Of a stretch of DNA of 32,849 bases, positions 14,748-24,574 are shown piece by piece. The notes below the pieces were generated by a model, which was given only the letters and a program-made list of their open reading frames with translations, did no database searches and was not told where the DNA came from. The stretch lies in NCBI GenBank assembly GCA_052387955.1, contig JBQTIQ010000069.1:1-32849 (forward strand), in the 5' to 3' direction. This DNA comes from JBQTIQ01 sp052387955 (lineage in GTDB: Bacteria > Actinomycetota > Acidimicrobiia > Acidimicrobiales > JACDCH01). The position numbers and the translations under genes were made by a program. The number at the start of each line of letters is the position of its first letter. Within the stretch, counting starts at the first letter, position 1.

Positions 14748-16379
14748 TCACAGCACGGGGGACTCGACGTAACGGCCGAAGACGGTGGCCATCGCGGCCA
14801 TGATCTCGCCTTCGGTGGCATAGGCCCGCACCGCGTCGAGCAGGGCCGGCATGAGGTTCACCTCGGGGTCGCCGGCGTCGCCTCGGACTCGGGCCAGGAC
14901 AGCGGTCACCCGGTCGGGGTCGCGTCCGGCGCGCACGTCCTGCAACCGCTTGACCTGTTGGTCGCCCTGCTCGGCGGTGACCCGGAGGATCTCGACCCGG
15001 TCCTCGTCGCTCCCCCCGGTGAAGCGGTTGACGCCGACCACCACCCGCTCCCCGGTGTTGACCGCTCCCTCGAAGCGGTAGGCGGCGTCGGCGATGCGGC
15101 CCTGGAACCAGCCCTCCTCGATGCCGGCATGTACGCCGTCGAGGATCGAGCCGGCGCCGAGCCGGTCGAGGTCGGCGAACATCTCCTCGGCCCGGCGCTC
15201 CAGTTCGTCGGTGAGCGCTTCCACGAACCACGAGCCGCCGAGCGGGTCGGCGACGTTGGCGACGCCGGTCTCGTGGGCGATGACCTGTTGTGTGCGCAGG
15301 GCCACGCGGGCGGCGGAGTCGGTGGGGAGGGCCAGGGCTTCGTCGAGGGAGTTGGTGTGCAGCGACTGGGCACCGCCCAGCACCGCGGCCAGGGCCTCGA
15401 GTGCGGTGCGGGCGACGTTGACGACGGGCTGCTGGGCGGTGAGCGACACCCCGGAGGTCTGGGCGTGGAAGCGCATACGTAGCGAGCGTTCGTCGTCGGC
15501 GTGGTACCGGTCCTTCATCCACCGCGCCCAGATGCGGCGGGCGGCCCGGTACTTGGCGATCTCCTCGAAGAAGTCGAGGTGGGCGTTGAAGAAGAAGCTG
15601 AGCCGGGGCGCGAAGGCGTCGACGTCGAGACCGGCCTGCAGCGCGAGCTCGACGTAGGCGAACCCGTCGGCGATCGTGAACGCCAGTTCCTGGGCGGCCG
15701 TCGAACCCGCCTCGCGGATGTGGTACCCCGAGATCGACAACGGGTGCCACCGCGGCATCTCGGCGGTGCAGAAGGCGATGGTGTCGCGCACCAGCCGCAT
15801 CGACGGGCGGGGCGGGAACACGAACTCCTTCTGGGCGTGGAACTCCTTGAGGATGTCGTTCTGCAGGGTGCCGCCCAGGCGCGCCCGGTCGACACCGCCG
15901 CGCTCGGCCACCGCCACGTACATGGCCAGGACCACCGCGGCGGGCGAGTTGATGGTCATCGAGGTCGTCACCGAGCCGAGGTCGATCCCGGCGAAGAGGT
16001 CCTCCATGTCGGCCAGTGTGTCGACGGCCACGCCGCACTTGCCGACCTCGCCGTCGGCCAGCGGGTCGTCGGAGTCGCGGCCCAGCAGCGTCGGCAGGTC
16101 GAAGGCAACCGACAGGCCGTCGCCGCCCGCGGCGAGCAGGTCGCGGAACCGCCCGTTGCTGTCCACTGCGGTGCCGAAGCCGGCGAACATCCGCATCGTC
16201 CACAGCTTCGAGCGGTACATCGACGCGTACGGTCCCCGGGTGTAGGGATAGCAGCCCGGGAACTCGCCGTCGTCGGGCCCGTAGACGGGGTCGACGGGAA
16301 CGCCCGAGATCGTCTCGAAGCCGGTGTCACACCGGGGCGCCCGGTCGAAGGCCTGTTGCCATTCGTCCCGGGCGGTCAT
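14748..16379 (-). CDS. Acyl-CoA mutase large subunit (methylmalonyl-CoA mutase family), 543 aa
   Basis: This is the TIM-barrel substrate domain of a coenzyme B12-dependent acyl-CoA mutase. Motifs include PYTRGPYASMY (Tyr55), GLSVAFDLPTLLGRDSDDP, LSISGYHIREAG (His220) and SLHTNSLDEALALP. There is no C-terminal B12-binding domain, so a separate small subunit is required; none is in the window. Tyr55 and Arg195 (PSMRL) correspond to the pair that holds the carboxylate in methylmalonyl-CoA mutase, while the rest is IcmA-like, so the substrate is uncertain. The gene diverges from glpX. Confidence 0.9.
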   Translation of the reverse strand: MTARDEWQQAFDRAPRCDTGFETISGVPVDPVYGPDDGEFPGCYPYTRGPYASMYRSKLWTMRMFAGFGTAVDSNGRFRDLLAAGGDGLSVAFDLPTLLGRDSDDPLADGEVGKCGVAVDTLADMEDLFAGIDLGSVTTSMTINSPAAVVLAMYVAVAERGGVDRARLGGTLQNDILKEFHAQKEFVFPPRPSMRLVRDTIAFCTAEMPRWHPLSISGYHIREAGSTAAQELAFTIADGFAYVELALQAGLDVDAFAPRLSFFFNAHLDFFEEIAKYRAARRIWARWMKDRYHADDERSLRMRFHAQTSGVSLTAQQPVVNVARTALEALAAVLGGAQSLHTNSLDEALALPTDSAARVALRTQQVIAHETGVANVADPLGGSWFVEALTDELERRAEEMFADLDRLGAGSILDGVHAGIEEGWFQGRIADAAYRFEGAVNTGERVVVGVNRFTGGSDEDRVEILRVTAEQGDQQVKRLQDVRAGRDPDRVTAVLARVRGDAGDPEVNLMPALLDAVRAYATEGEIMAAMATVFGRYVESPVL

Positions 16380-16442
16380 CCCCGCAGGATACGGCCGCCG
16401 GCGGGCCCCCTCACCGAGGCTCGGGACCTAGCCTCGCGCCGC

Positions 16443-17438
<996 letters not shown>

Positions 17439-17481
17439 CGGCCGATCCCCTGGACCGAGCCGCGACCGTCTCGACCGCCGA

Positions 17482-18228
17482 TCAGGACGCGAAGTCGGGC
17501 TGGTTGCTGCGGGCGCTGGCGGTCCGCCCCGCAGGCTGCTCCCAGTCCTCCTGCCGGCCGAGCGCGGTGAGGTCGAGGAAGTAGTACGCGCCGCCGGTGC
17601 TCTCCAGGCCGCGGGCGTAGACCGAGTAGGTGCGGTAGACCTCGCCGTCAACCTCGAGGAAGCACGTGCGCCCGGGCATGTCGTAAGGCTGTTCGGCGGT
17701 CTTCATGGTCTCGTGGCCCATGGCCGCGTACTCGTCGAGGGTGCGATAGTTGAACTCGTCGTAGCCCCGTGACGCGTCGATGGTGGCGCCGAAGTCGTAG
17801 CTGAAATCGCCGTCGTTGGTGGAATACCACGGGATCGTCCAGCCCTTTGCGGCCTTCCACCGCTCGAGCCTGGCCACCGGGGCGCGAGACACGAGCGCAT
17901 AGGTGGTGTCCCGGGTGTTGAGGTGCTCGATGAGCCCGGGCGCCAACTCATCGGTGCCGGCGCTGCAGCTGGGGCAACCTTCCTCCCAGTCGGGGTGGAA
18001 CATGAAGTGGTACACGATCAGCTGCCGGCGGCCCTCGAACAGGTCGAGCAGCGAGGCCGGGCCGCCGGGCCCCTCGAACTCGTAGGGCTTCGTCACCGCC
18101 ACCATCGGAAGCTCACGACGCTCGGAGTTGAGCCCGTCCCGTCGGCGGGTGAGGTCCTTCTCCTTCTCGAGCAGCTGGCGGCGGGCCGCAGCCCACTCCT
18201 TGTGCGAGACAATATTCGGCAAGCTCAT
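17482..18228 (-). CDS. DUF899 (thioredoxin-like) family protein, 248 aa
   Basis: The protein matches DUF899: an opening helix (VSHKEWAAARRQLLEKEKDLTRRRD), then a thioredoxin-like core with a CxxC motif (Cys85, Cys88: GCPSCSAG) and a conserved WYSTNDGDFSYDFG. A redox role is inferred from the fold and the CxxC; the reaction is unknown. The ATG at 18228 has AAGGAG four bases upstream, which settles the start against a longer reading. Confidence 0.9.
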   Translation of the reverse strand: MSLPNIVSHKEWAAARRQLLEKEKDLTRRRDGLNSERRELPMVAVTKPYEFEGPGGPASLLDLFEGRRQLIVYHFMFHPDWEEGCPSCSAGTDELAPGLIEHLNTRDTTYALVSRAPVARLERWKAAKGWTIPWYSTNDGDFSYDFGATIDASRGYDEFNYRTLDEYAAMGHETMKTAEQPYDMPGRTCFLEVDGEVYRTYSVYARGLESTGGAYYFLDLTALGRQEDWEQPAGRTASARSNQPDFAS

Positions 18229-18340
18229 GGGTCTCCTTGGCAGACCGGGTACAAGGGCCCTTACCCATGCCGGCCTCGGGGCACACGTGTACCAGCACCA
18301 CCACGCCCGCCTTCTCTCGGCCTGTGCCAGCCTTGACCCG

Positions 18341-19132
18341 GTGGTATCGGTACACGACGTCGCCGGGCAGGCGTTGGCGGCGACATCGATGGAAGCCAAG
18401 GTCGCCCTGGCCGGCGAGGCGCAGCGGTCCTGGGTGGCCGGCACCCTCACGGCCGGCGCCGGCGGCGCCGTGCTCGGCCCCGACGAGCGTGGACGTCCGT
18501 CCCGGCCCGAGCTGGTGCCGGCGCGCCGGGTGTCGGCCCGCGGTCTCGGCACAGTCGCCGGCCGGGTGGCCGCCATCCACGCCGTTACCCACATCGAGGC
18601 CAACGCCATCGACCTCGCCCTCGATGCCGTACACCGGTTCCGGTCGCTGCCGGCTGGCTTCTACGGTGACTGGCTCGGCGTGGCCGCCGACGAGGCCCGT
18701 CACTTCGGACTTCTCCGGGCCCGCCTGCGCGCCCTCGGGCCCGACTACGGCGACCTTCCCGCCCACGGGGGGCTGTGGGACGCCGCCGCCGCCACCGCCG
18801 ACGACCCGCTGCGGCGCATGGCGCTGGTGCCCCGGGTGCTCGAAGCCCGAGGCCTCGACGTGGGCCCGGCGATGATCCAACGGTTCTCGTCCGCCGGCGA
18901 CGAGGGGACCGCAGCGGTGCTGAGGGTGGTCCTGGCCGACGAGATCGGCCACGTCGCCGTGGGCGACCGCTGGTTCCGTTGGCTGTGCGCCGAACGGGGC
19001 CTGGATCCCGAACCCACTTTCGCTGCGCTCCTCCACGAGGCCGGTGTCGTCGTCCGCCCGCCCCTGAACGTCGAAGCCCGCCGGGCGGCAGGCTTCAGCG
19101 CAACCGAACTGTCCTCACTGCTCTCGGGTTAG
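18341..19132 (+). CDS. DUF455 family ferritin-like protein, ~263 aa
   Basis: The core carries carboxylate/histidine pairs of a ferritin-like diiron fold: THIEANAIDLALDAVHRF, DEARHFGLL and VVLADEIGHVAVGDRWF. This matches DUF455 (MiaE-like) proteins; the substrate is unknown. The start is uncertain. GTG at 18341 places conserved SVHDVAGQALAATSMEAK at the N-terminus, whereas an in-frame ATG at 18227 would overlap the divergent DUF899 start and add an unconserved leader; GTG at 18287 is another option. The stop at 19130-19132 is certain. Confidence 0.8.
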   Translation: MVSVHDVAGQALAATSMEAKVALAGEAQRSWVAGTLTAGAGGAVLGPDERGRPSRPELVPARRVSARGLGTVAGRVAAIHAVTHIEANAIDLALDAVHRFRSLPAGFYGDWLGVAADEARHFGLLRARLRALGPDYGDLPAHGGLWDAAAATADDPLRRMALVPRVLEARGLDVGPAMIQRFSSAGDEGTAAVLRVVLADEIGHVAVGDRWFRWLCAERGLDPEPTFAALLHEAGVVVRPPLNVEARRAAGFSATELSSLLSG

Positions 19133-19136
19133 GCCT

Positions 19137-19505
19137 TCACGGCCCGCCGCCGTCGAGATCGGCCACCAGCCTTTTCGGCGCCACCATCCGGTAGGCGTCG
19201 ACGACGATCTCGGCGACCTCGTCCCAGTCGACGGGGACGTCGAGGTACACGCCGAGCCAGCCCCGATGGCCGACGTAAGGCGGCCGGTAATAGCGATCGG
19301 GCTCGGCCGCCACCAACGCTTCCTGGGCGCCGGCGGGTGCGGCACACCAGAAGCCGAGCCGGTCGTCGTGATGGTGGTCGGCGTAGCTGACGAACGTCTT
19401 GCGGTCCCGTACGAACCACGTCGGCTCGCCGTGGCTCACCCGCTCGGTGGTCTCGGGCAGGGCGAGGCAGAGCCGGCGCAGGTTCTCGAGCGGATCGTCC
19501 GCCAT
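19137..19505 (-). CDS. YjbR/MmcQ family protein (DUF419), 122 aa
   Basis: The compact protein has the family pattern: an opening helix (ENLRRLCLALPETTERVSHGEPTWF), a central KTFVSYADHHHDDRLGFWCAA strand pair, then YRPPYVGHRGWLGVYLD and a C-terminal helix. Members adopt a CyaY-like fold with possible DNA-binding activity, but no reaction is known. The gene converges with the DUF455 gene, leaving four bases between them. The start (19505) has no good ribosome binding site. Confidence 0.85.
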   Translation of the reverse strand: MADDPLENLRRLCLALPETTERVSHGEPTWFVRDRKTFVSYADHHHDDRLGFWCAAPAGAQEALVAAEPDRYYRPPYVGHRGWLGVYLDVPVDWDEVAEIVVDAYRMVAPKRLVADLDGGGP

Positions 19506-19696
19506 CAGCGCTGTTCGACCCGTTGAGGGTTCTGGCCCTTCACGCCACCACTCGACGATGAGGCACTGGGCGGCGGGATCGGGACGCACGGTGGAGACCT
19601 CGGCGACGTCGAGGGCAGCCCGGTGGCTTCGACCCGGGCCCGGGCCAGGCCGGCGATGTCGGCGGCGGCGGCAGTGACGTCCTTCCACGAACTCAT
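19505..19696 (-). pseudogene. Possible remnant of a PPOX-type (pyridoxamine oxidase-like) gene
   Basis: The frame opens MSSWKDVTAAAADIAGLARA, which resembles the N-terminus of small F420/FMN-dependent pyridoxamine-oxidase-like proteins. After about 27 residues it turns into a Ser/Pro-rich tract with no strand pattern, while another frame there reads LDVAEVSTVRPDPAAQ. This suggests a frameshift and loss of the rest. The match is recalled from general family knowledge and is weak; the stretch may simply be non-coding. Confidence 0.3.
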
Positions 19697-19708
19697 GTCT
19701 CGATTGTG

Positions 19709-21778
19709 CTAGCTGATGGCAATCGTCGCGTCCACCGCACCGGCACCGTCGACGACGAGGACATTGGCGCCGGCTACTACGGCCCAGCGGTCGTCGTCGA
19801 CCACGAGGACCCGGGTGCCGGGCTCGGGGGTGGCGAAGCTGAAGCGCTGGCGCACATCGAGAGTGCCGGCGCCGGCGTCGACCACGTGCACGGTCGTCTC
19901 CGCTACCGACGGCGGGAACAGGCACGTATCGCCGTAGAAGGGCTCGATCCGGCGCGACAGGGCCTCGGCGACGGCCGGGTCGGGCTCGGCGACCCCGTTC
20001 GAGTACAGCCCCATCAACTCCCGGTCGAGGGCCTCGAACTCGGCCTGCTTCTCGGCCGCCTGTTCGGGCGAGCAGCCCACCGGCTTACCGGGCCTCCAGC
20101 TCCCCGAAGGAACCGCGAAGGTGCCGGCGCCGAGCCCGAGGTAGGCGTGATGGTCATAGACGACGGGGCTGTCGCCGCCCAGGGGTTCGGTGTCGATCAC
20201 CGCGGGCTGGGCCGGGTCGGAGACGTCGAACAGGTTCACCGTCGCCAGCCCGTCCTCGCCCGGACCGAAGCCCGCCACCAGGCCGTCGCCGAGCGGGTGG
20301 AGGTAGGCGCTGAACCCGGGCAGCTCGACCTCGCCCACCACCTGCGGCGCGGTCGGGTCTTCCAGGTCGAGCACGTAGAACGGGTCGGTGGTGAGGAACG
20401 TCACGGCGTAGCCGGCGGTCCCGTCGAAGCGGATGCCGTGGAGGGTCTCGCCCGGGTGCCCGAAGCGACCGGTGCGGCCGACGACGTCGAGCTCACCGTC
20501 GATGTCGAGCACCACGACCTCGTTCAGCACCACGGCTTCGGAGGGCTCTGGCTCCGGCGCGAAGCCCGGACCGGGCTCCACCGGCAACGGCCCGGCCGGC
20601 AACGTCTCGGCCGGCAACGTCCCGACCGTGTCGACGACCGTCTCGTCGATGGCGAGGCCCTCGTCGACGATGACGTCGCCCTGGATGAAGGCGCCGAAGC
20701 CGTCCTCGGTGACGGCCACCCGCAGGAAACCGTCGTGCTCGGACATCGCGAACTGGTTCAGCAGGCGACCGGGCACCCGGCCCGAGCCGGTGTGCTCGAG
20801 CGAGTCGAGCTCGAAGCGGTGGATGCCGGTCTGCAGCCCGGCCTCCTCGTAGAGGGGCGTAGCCACGTAAGCGGAGGACGCGGTCACGTGCACCAGCTCT
20901 CCACTGCCGACGATCTCGGTGGCGTTGACCGGCTCCAGGGTGCCCGAGACCGGCAGCGTGGCCACCAGCGTCGCCCCCGGGCCCGAGGGCGCCACCGGGT
21001 GCAGGACCTGGTCACAGGGCACTGGGCCGCCGGCGAAGGGCACCGTGTCGATCGGGGTGTAGACGCCGTCTACGGCGACGACGTGGAGACGGTCGCCGGC
21101 GCGGCGGGCGTCGACGAGGTAGCCGTCGGACGTCCACGTCGCTTCGGCGGCCAGGCCGTCCTCGGACACCGTGACCCGGCTGATCTCGATGCCGCCGGCC
21201 GGGAAGCTGTCGATCCCGCCGCGGCCCTCGGCTCCGGCCCTGCTGTCGGCTTCTCTGGTCCCAGCGACCCAGGCCACGCCGGCGTCGGCGTCGTAGGTGA
21301 CCCGGGCGTCGGAGGGGACCGTCACCGACGCCAGCCGGGCGCCGTCCACCAAGTCGACCAACGCCATGGTCCCGGCCGCCACCACCAGCGCCCGGCGGTC
21401 GTCGACCCGGTCGACGACATCGAGTTCGTCGACGCCTTCGACGGCGACGTTGGTGGCCCCGGTACCGGCGGCGTCGCTGCCGGCACGGCTCTGGAGGGCG
21501 GAGTTGTCCGCCCCCGAGACAGCGGTGCCGGCGGGGGCCGGGGCGGCGTCGTTGGCTGCGGCCTCGAGCCCACCGGTGGCCAGGGGGACATCCCCGTCGA
21601 AGCCGCCGGCCGGTTGCCACGCCGCCAGTTCTTCGCACGACGTGAACCGGGCCAGCTCGCTGGCGGCGGCTTCCTCGGCGGGGCCGGCCACGACGACCGC
21701 CACCGCCACCACCGCTCCCACCACGGTGGCGGCGAGCACGGCGCTCAGGCCTCGTCTGGGTGCGTCACCTGGGTTCAT
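19709..21778 (-). CDS. Secreted beta-propeller domain protein (PF09826-like), 689 aa
   Basis: The N-terminus has a signal anchor (AVLAATVVGAVVAVAVVVAG, about 13-32), then LARFTSCEELAAW and TNVAVEGVDELDVVD, the signature of the family of secreted beta-propeller proteins. The remainder is strand-rich with repeated VVDLxD/GxxxLVVxxD units and ends in a stretch of Asp-rich strands. Export or membrane attachment is likely; function is unknown. The ATG at 21778 has AGGAGG seven bases upstream. A Pro-rich linker (about 415-435) splits the propeller. Confidence 0.87.
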   Translation of the reverse strand: MNPGDAPRRGLSAVLAATVVGAVVAVAVVVAGPAEEAAASELARFTSCEELAAWQPAGGFDGDVPLATGGLEAAANDAAPAPAGTAVSGADNSALQSRAGSDAAGTGATNVAVEGVDELDVVDRVDDRRALVVAAGTMALVDLVDGARLASVTVPSDARVTYDADAGVAWVAGTREADSRAGAEGRGGIDSFPAGGIEISRVTVSEDGLAAEATWTSDGYLVDARRAGDRLHVVAVDGVYTPIDTVPFAGGPVPCDQVLHPVAPSGPGATLVATLPVSGTLEPVNATEIVGSGELVHVTASSAYVATPLYEEAGLQTGIHRFELDSLEHTGSGRVPGRLLNQFAMSEHDGFLRVAVTEDGFGAFIQGDVIVDEGLAIDETVVDTVGTLPAETLPAGPLPVEPGPGFAPEPEPSEAVVLNEVVVLDIDGELDVVGRTGRFGHPGETLHGIRFDGTAGYAVTFLTTDPFYVLDLEDPTAPQVVGEVELPGFSAYLHPLGDGLVAGFGPGEDGLATVNLFDVSDPAQPAVIDTEPLGGDSPVVYDHHAYLGLGAGTFAVPSGSWRPGKPVGCSPEQAAEKQAEFEALDRELMGLYSNGVAEPDPAVAEALSRRIEPFYGDTCLFPPSVAETTVHVVDAGAGTLDVRQRFSFATPEPGTRVLVVDDDRWAVVAGANVLVVDGAGAVDATIAIS

Positions 21779-21853
21779 GCGTCCGCCTCCTCGAGGTCGT
21801 CGTCCGCCGCTATGACGACGTACGGGAAGCAACTGGTTCCCGGCGACCGCGAC

Positions 21854-22660
21854 CTAAGGATTCGGACCGGGAGGGAGCCGGCGCTCGGCCTGGGACAGCA
21901 ACAACCGGGCCAGGTCGTCGTCGGCGGCGACGTCGACCGCTCGGACCTCGCCGTCTCGGCACCATCCCCGTAGGGCACCCACGACCTCCCCGGCCCGGCG
22001 GGCCGCGACCACGATCGGCGTGGCCCCTGCTGGCAGGAGGTCGTCGAGGTCACCCAGCAACGGTGCGGTGGCGGGATCGGCCATGGCCGAGCACGACAGC
22101 TCGAGATCCAGCCCTCCCCGGCCCACCCGCACGACGGGCTCGAAGGGGAAGTCTGCGATCGGGTTCCACCGGTAGGGCCCGGCGGCGTGCTCCTCCAGCA
22201 GGTACACGGCCTCGAAGGACACGTCGGCCCGGTAGCCGACGAGGGCTGCCAGCGCGGCGTCGATCCGGTCCGGCTCGCAGTCGTCGGCGACGGTGGCGTG
22301 GGCGACGAAGGGGTAGGTCAAGCACCGGGCCAGCGGTGGGACGAACACCCGGTGGCGGAGATCGGCTAGATCGTCGACGCCCTCGCCGCCCACCGCCAGG
22401 TACAGCACCGGGGTCACCGGGTAGAACGTCGCCATCGGCCCGAAACGGACCGAGAACCGCTCGGTGGCGCCGGCCACCGCCCGGAGGTGGGCCAGGACGT
22501 TGGTCACCTCCTCGGCCCGCACGTTGACCGGCGGCACCAGCGTGACGTGGGGCGCCACCCGGGCCGGCGACCCGTCACCGAGCGCACGCCGCAGCCCGTC
22601 GACCTCGTGCGCCACCGGCTCGGGCACCAAGAGAGCCACAGCGAACCGACGGCGGGGCAT
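21854..22660 (-). CDS. 2H phosphoesterase (2'-5' RNA ligase-like) with GNAT-like C-terminal segment, 268 aa
   Basis: Residues 1-175 form a 2H phosphoesterase/ligase domain with two HxT motifs: HVTL (38-41) and HATV (121-124). These enzymes hydrolyse or join 2'-5' or cyclic phosphates in nucleotides or RNA ends. Residues 212-262 (TPIVVAARRAGEVVGALRGW, then a helix) resemble a short GNAT acetyltransferase half, without the full CoA-binding loop. The start ATG at 22660 follows a GC-rich gap of 31 bp from atpC. The fusion is unusual; cargo or substrate unknown. Confidence 0.82.
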   Translation of the reverse strand: MPRRRFAVALLVPEPVAHEVDGLRRALGDGSPARVAPHVTLVPPVNVRAEEVTNVLAHLRAVAGATERFSVRFGPMATFYPVTPVLYLAVGGEGVDDLADLRHRVFVPPLARCLTYPFVAHATVADDCEPDRIDAALAALVGYRADVSFEAVYLLEEHAAGPYRWNPIADFPFEPVVRVGRGGLDLELSCSAMADPATAPLLGDLDDLLPAGATPIVVAARRAGEVVGALRGWCRDGEVRAVDVAADDDLARLLLSQAERRLPPGPNP

Positions 22661-22691
22661 GTCGTGATTGTGGCTCGACCCAGGCCGCTGG

Positions 22692-23111
22692 TCAGTGGCC
22701 CCCGGCGGCGGGGACGACGGCGCCGGTCGCCACCTCGATCCGTACCCGGGCCCGGCGCAGGGCGGCCTCGGCGTCCTCGTCGTCGGGAGCGGCACGCAGG
22801 CGGGCCTCGGCGGCCTCGTGAGCCCTACGGGCGCGGTCCACGTCGATCGTCTCGGCCAGCTCGGCGACATCGGAGAGCAACGCCACCCGGTCGTTCGAGA
22901 CCTCCACGAAGCCGCCGTGGGCCGCCACCATCACGGGCTCGGCGCTCTCGGACACGATCTTGACCGGCCAGATGTCGAGGGCGCCGATGAAGGGGGCATG
23001 CCCCGTGAGAAAGGCGATGTCGCCCCCGCCCACGACTCGGCACACGACCATCGACGCCGTGCCCGAGAAGAGCACCCGTTCGGGCGATACCAGTTGGACC
23101 TCCAATGCCAT
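22692..23111 (-). CDS. atpC: ATP synthase epsilon subunit
   Basis: The 139-residue protein sits on the central stalk of the F1 sector and couples rotation. It has the N-terminal beta-sandwich (LEVQLVSPERVLFSGTASMV, TGHAPFIGALDIWPVKI, GGFVEVSNDRVALLSDVAEL) and two short C-terminal helices. It is the last gene of the operon, 14 bp after atpD. Confidence 0.95.
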   Translation of the reverse strand: MALEVQLVSPERVLFSGTASMVVCRVVGGGDIAFLTGHAPFIGALDIWPVKIVSESAEPVMVAAHGGFVEVSNDRVALLSDVAELAETIDVDRARRAHEAAEARLRAAPDDEDAEAALRRARVRIEVATGAVVPAAGGH

Positions 23112-23124
23112 TTCTAGGCGCCCA

Positions 23125-24564
23125 TCAGCTCTGGAGCTGCTTGGCCTTGGCCCGGGCCGAATCGGCGTTGCCGACGTTGAGGAAGGCCTGCTCGGGCAAG
23201 TCGTCGAGATCGCCGTTGACCAGCTGCTCGAACGAGTCGACGGTCTCCTCGATGGGCACGAAGATGCCTTCGAGGCCGGTGAACACCTGACCTACGAAGA
23301 ACGGCTGGGACAGGAACCGCTGCACCTTGCGGGCCCGGTTGACGGTGATGCGGTCTACTTCCGACAGCTCGTCGAGGCCGAGGATGGCGATGATGTCCTG
23401 CAGTTCCTTGTAGCGCTGCAGGACTTCCTGCGTCTGGCGGGCGACGGCGTAGTGACGGGCGCCCACGACCTCGGGCGACAGGATCGTGGACGTCGACGCC
23501 AACGGGTCCACCGCCGGGTAGATGCCGAGGGCGGCGATCTGGCGGGACAGCTCGGTGGTGGCGTCGAGGTGGGTGAAGGTGGTGAACGGCGCCGGGTCGG
23601 TGTAGTCGTCGGCCGGTACGTACACCGCCTGAAGCGACGTGATGGAGCGGCCCCGGGTCGAGGTGATGCGTTCCTGGAGCTCGCCCATCTCGTCGGCCAG
23701 CGTCGGCTGGTAGCCCACCGCCGAAGGCATCCGGCCGAGCAGGGTCGACACCTCGGAGCCGGCCTGCACGAAGCGGAAGATGTTGTCGACGAACAGCAAC
23801 ACGTCCTGGCCCCGGGCGTCACGGAAGTACTCGGCCACCGTGAGCGCGGCCAGGGCGATGCGCAGGCGCACACCGGGGGGTTCGTCCATCTGGCCGAAGA
23901 TCAACGCCGCCTTCTCGAGCACGCCCGACTCGCCCATCTCGATGAACAGGTCGGTGCCCTCTCGGGTGCGCTCGCCGACGCCGGCGAAGACCGACACGCC
24001 GCCGTGCTGGGACGCCACCCGGTTGATCATCTCGGTGATGAGCACGGTCTTGCCCACGCCGGCCCCGCCGAACAGGCCGATCTTGCCGCCCTGGAGGTAG
24101 GGGGTGAGCAGGTCGATGACCTTGATACCGGTGGGGAACAGCAGCTTCTTGGGCTCGAGCGTGTCGAAGGCGGGGGCGGGACGGTGGATGTCCCAGCGGT
24201 CGTCGATGTCGTGCAGCTCGGGGACGTCGAGGGGCTCGCCCAACACGTTGAGCACGTGGCCGAGCACACCGTCGCCGACCGGCATCGACAGGCCGCGGCC
24301 CAGGTTCCGGACCGGGGTGCCCCGCCGGAGGCCGTCGGTCGGCTTGAGGCAGATGGCCCGGATACGGCCCTCCCCGATCTGCTGGGCCACCTCGGCCGTG
24401 ACCACTACGTCCTCACCCGCCATGGTGAGGGTGAACTGCACGGCGTGGTTGATCTCGGGGAGGCTGCCCCGGGGGAACTCGACGTCGACGACGGGGCCGG
24501 CGATGGCGACGACGCGCCCTTCCTTCAGCTCGGTCTCGGCGGTGGTGGGCTCGGTCAGGCTCAT
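23125..24564 (-). CDS. atpD: ATP synthase beta subunit
   Basis: The catalytic subunit of F1 synthesises ATP from ADP and phosphate. Its 479 residues carry the Walker A GGAGVGKT (166-173), GERTREG (197-203), the Walker B segment near VLLFVDNIF and the ALGIYPAVDPL motif. No residue change in these elements is visible. It follows atpG by 10 bp. Confidence 0.98.
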   Translation of the reverse strand: MSLTEPTTAETELKEGRVVAIAGPVVDVEFPRGSLPEINHAVQFTLTMAGEDVVVTAEVAQQIGEGRIRAICLKPTDGLRRGTPVRNLGRGLSMPVGDGVLGHVLNVLGEPLDVPELHDIDDRWDIHRPAPAFDTLEPKKLLFPTGIKVIDLLTPYLQGGKIGLFGGAGVGKTVLITEMINRVASQHGGVSVFAGVGERTREGTDLFIEMGESGVLEKAALIFGQMDEPPGVRLRIALAALTVAEYFRDARGQDVLLFVDNIFRFVQAGSEVSTLLGRMPSAVGYQPTLADEMGELQERITSTRGRSITSLQAVYVPADDYTDPAPFTTFTHLDATTELSRQIAALGIYPAVDPLASTSTILSPEVVGARHYAVARQTQEVLQRYKELQDIIAILGLDELSEVDRITVNRARKVQRFLSQPFFVGQVFTGLEGIFVPIEETVDSFEQLVNGDLDDLPEQAFLNVGNADSARAKAKQLQS

Positions 24565-24574
24565 TCGGTCCTCG

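Noticed and set aside
19706..21973. 755-codon plus-strand frame
   Set aside because: It is antisense to the beta-propeller gene, which has a signal sequence, an excellent ribosome binding site and family motifs.
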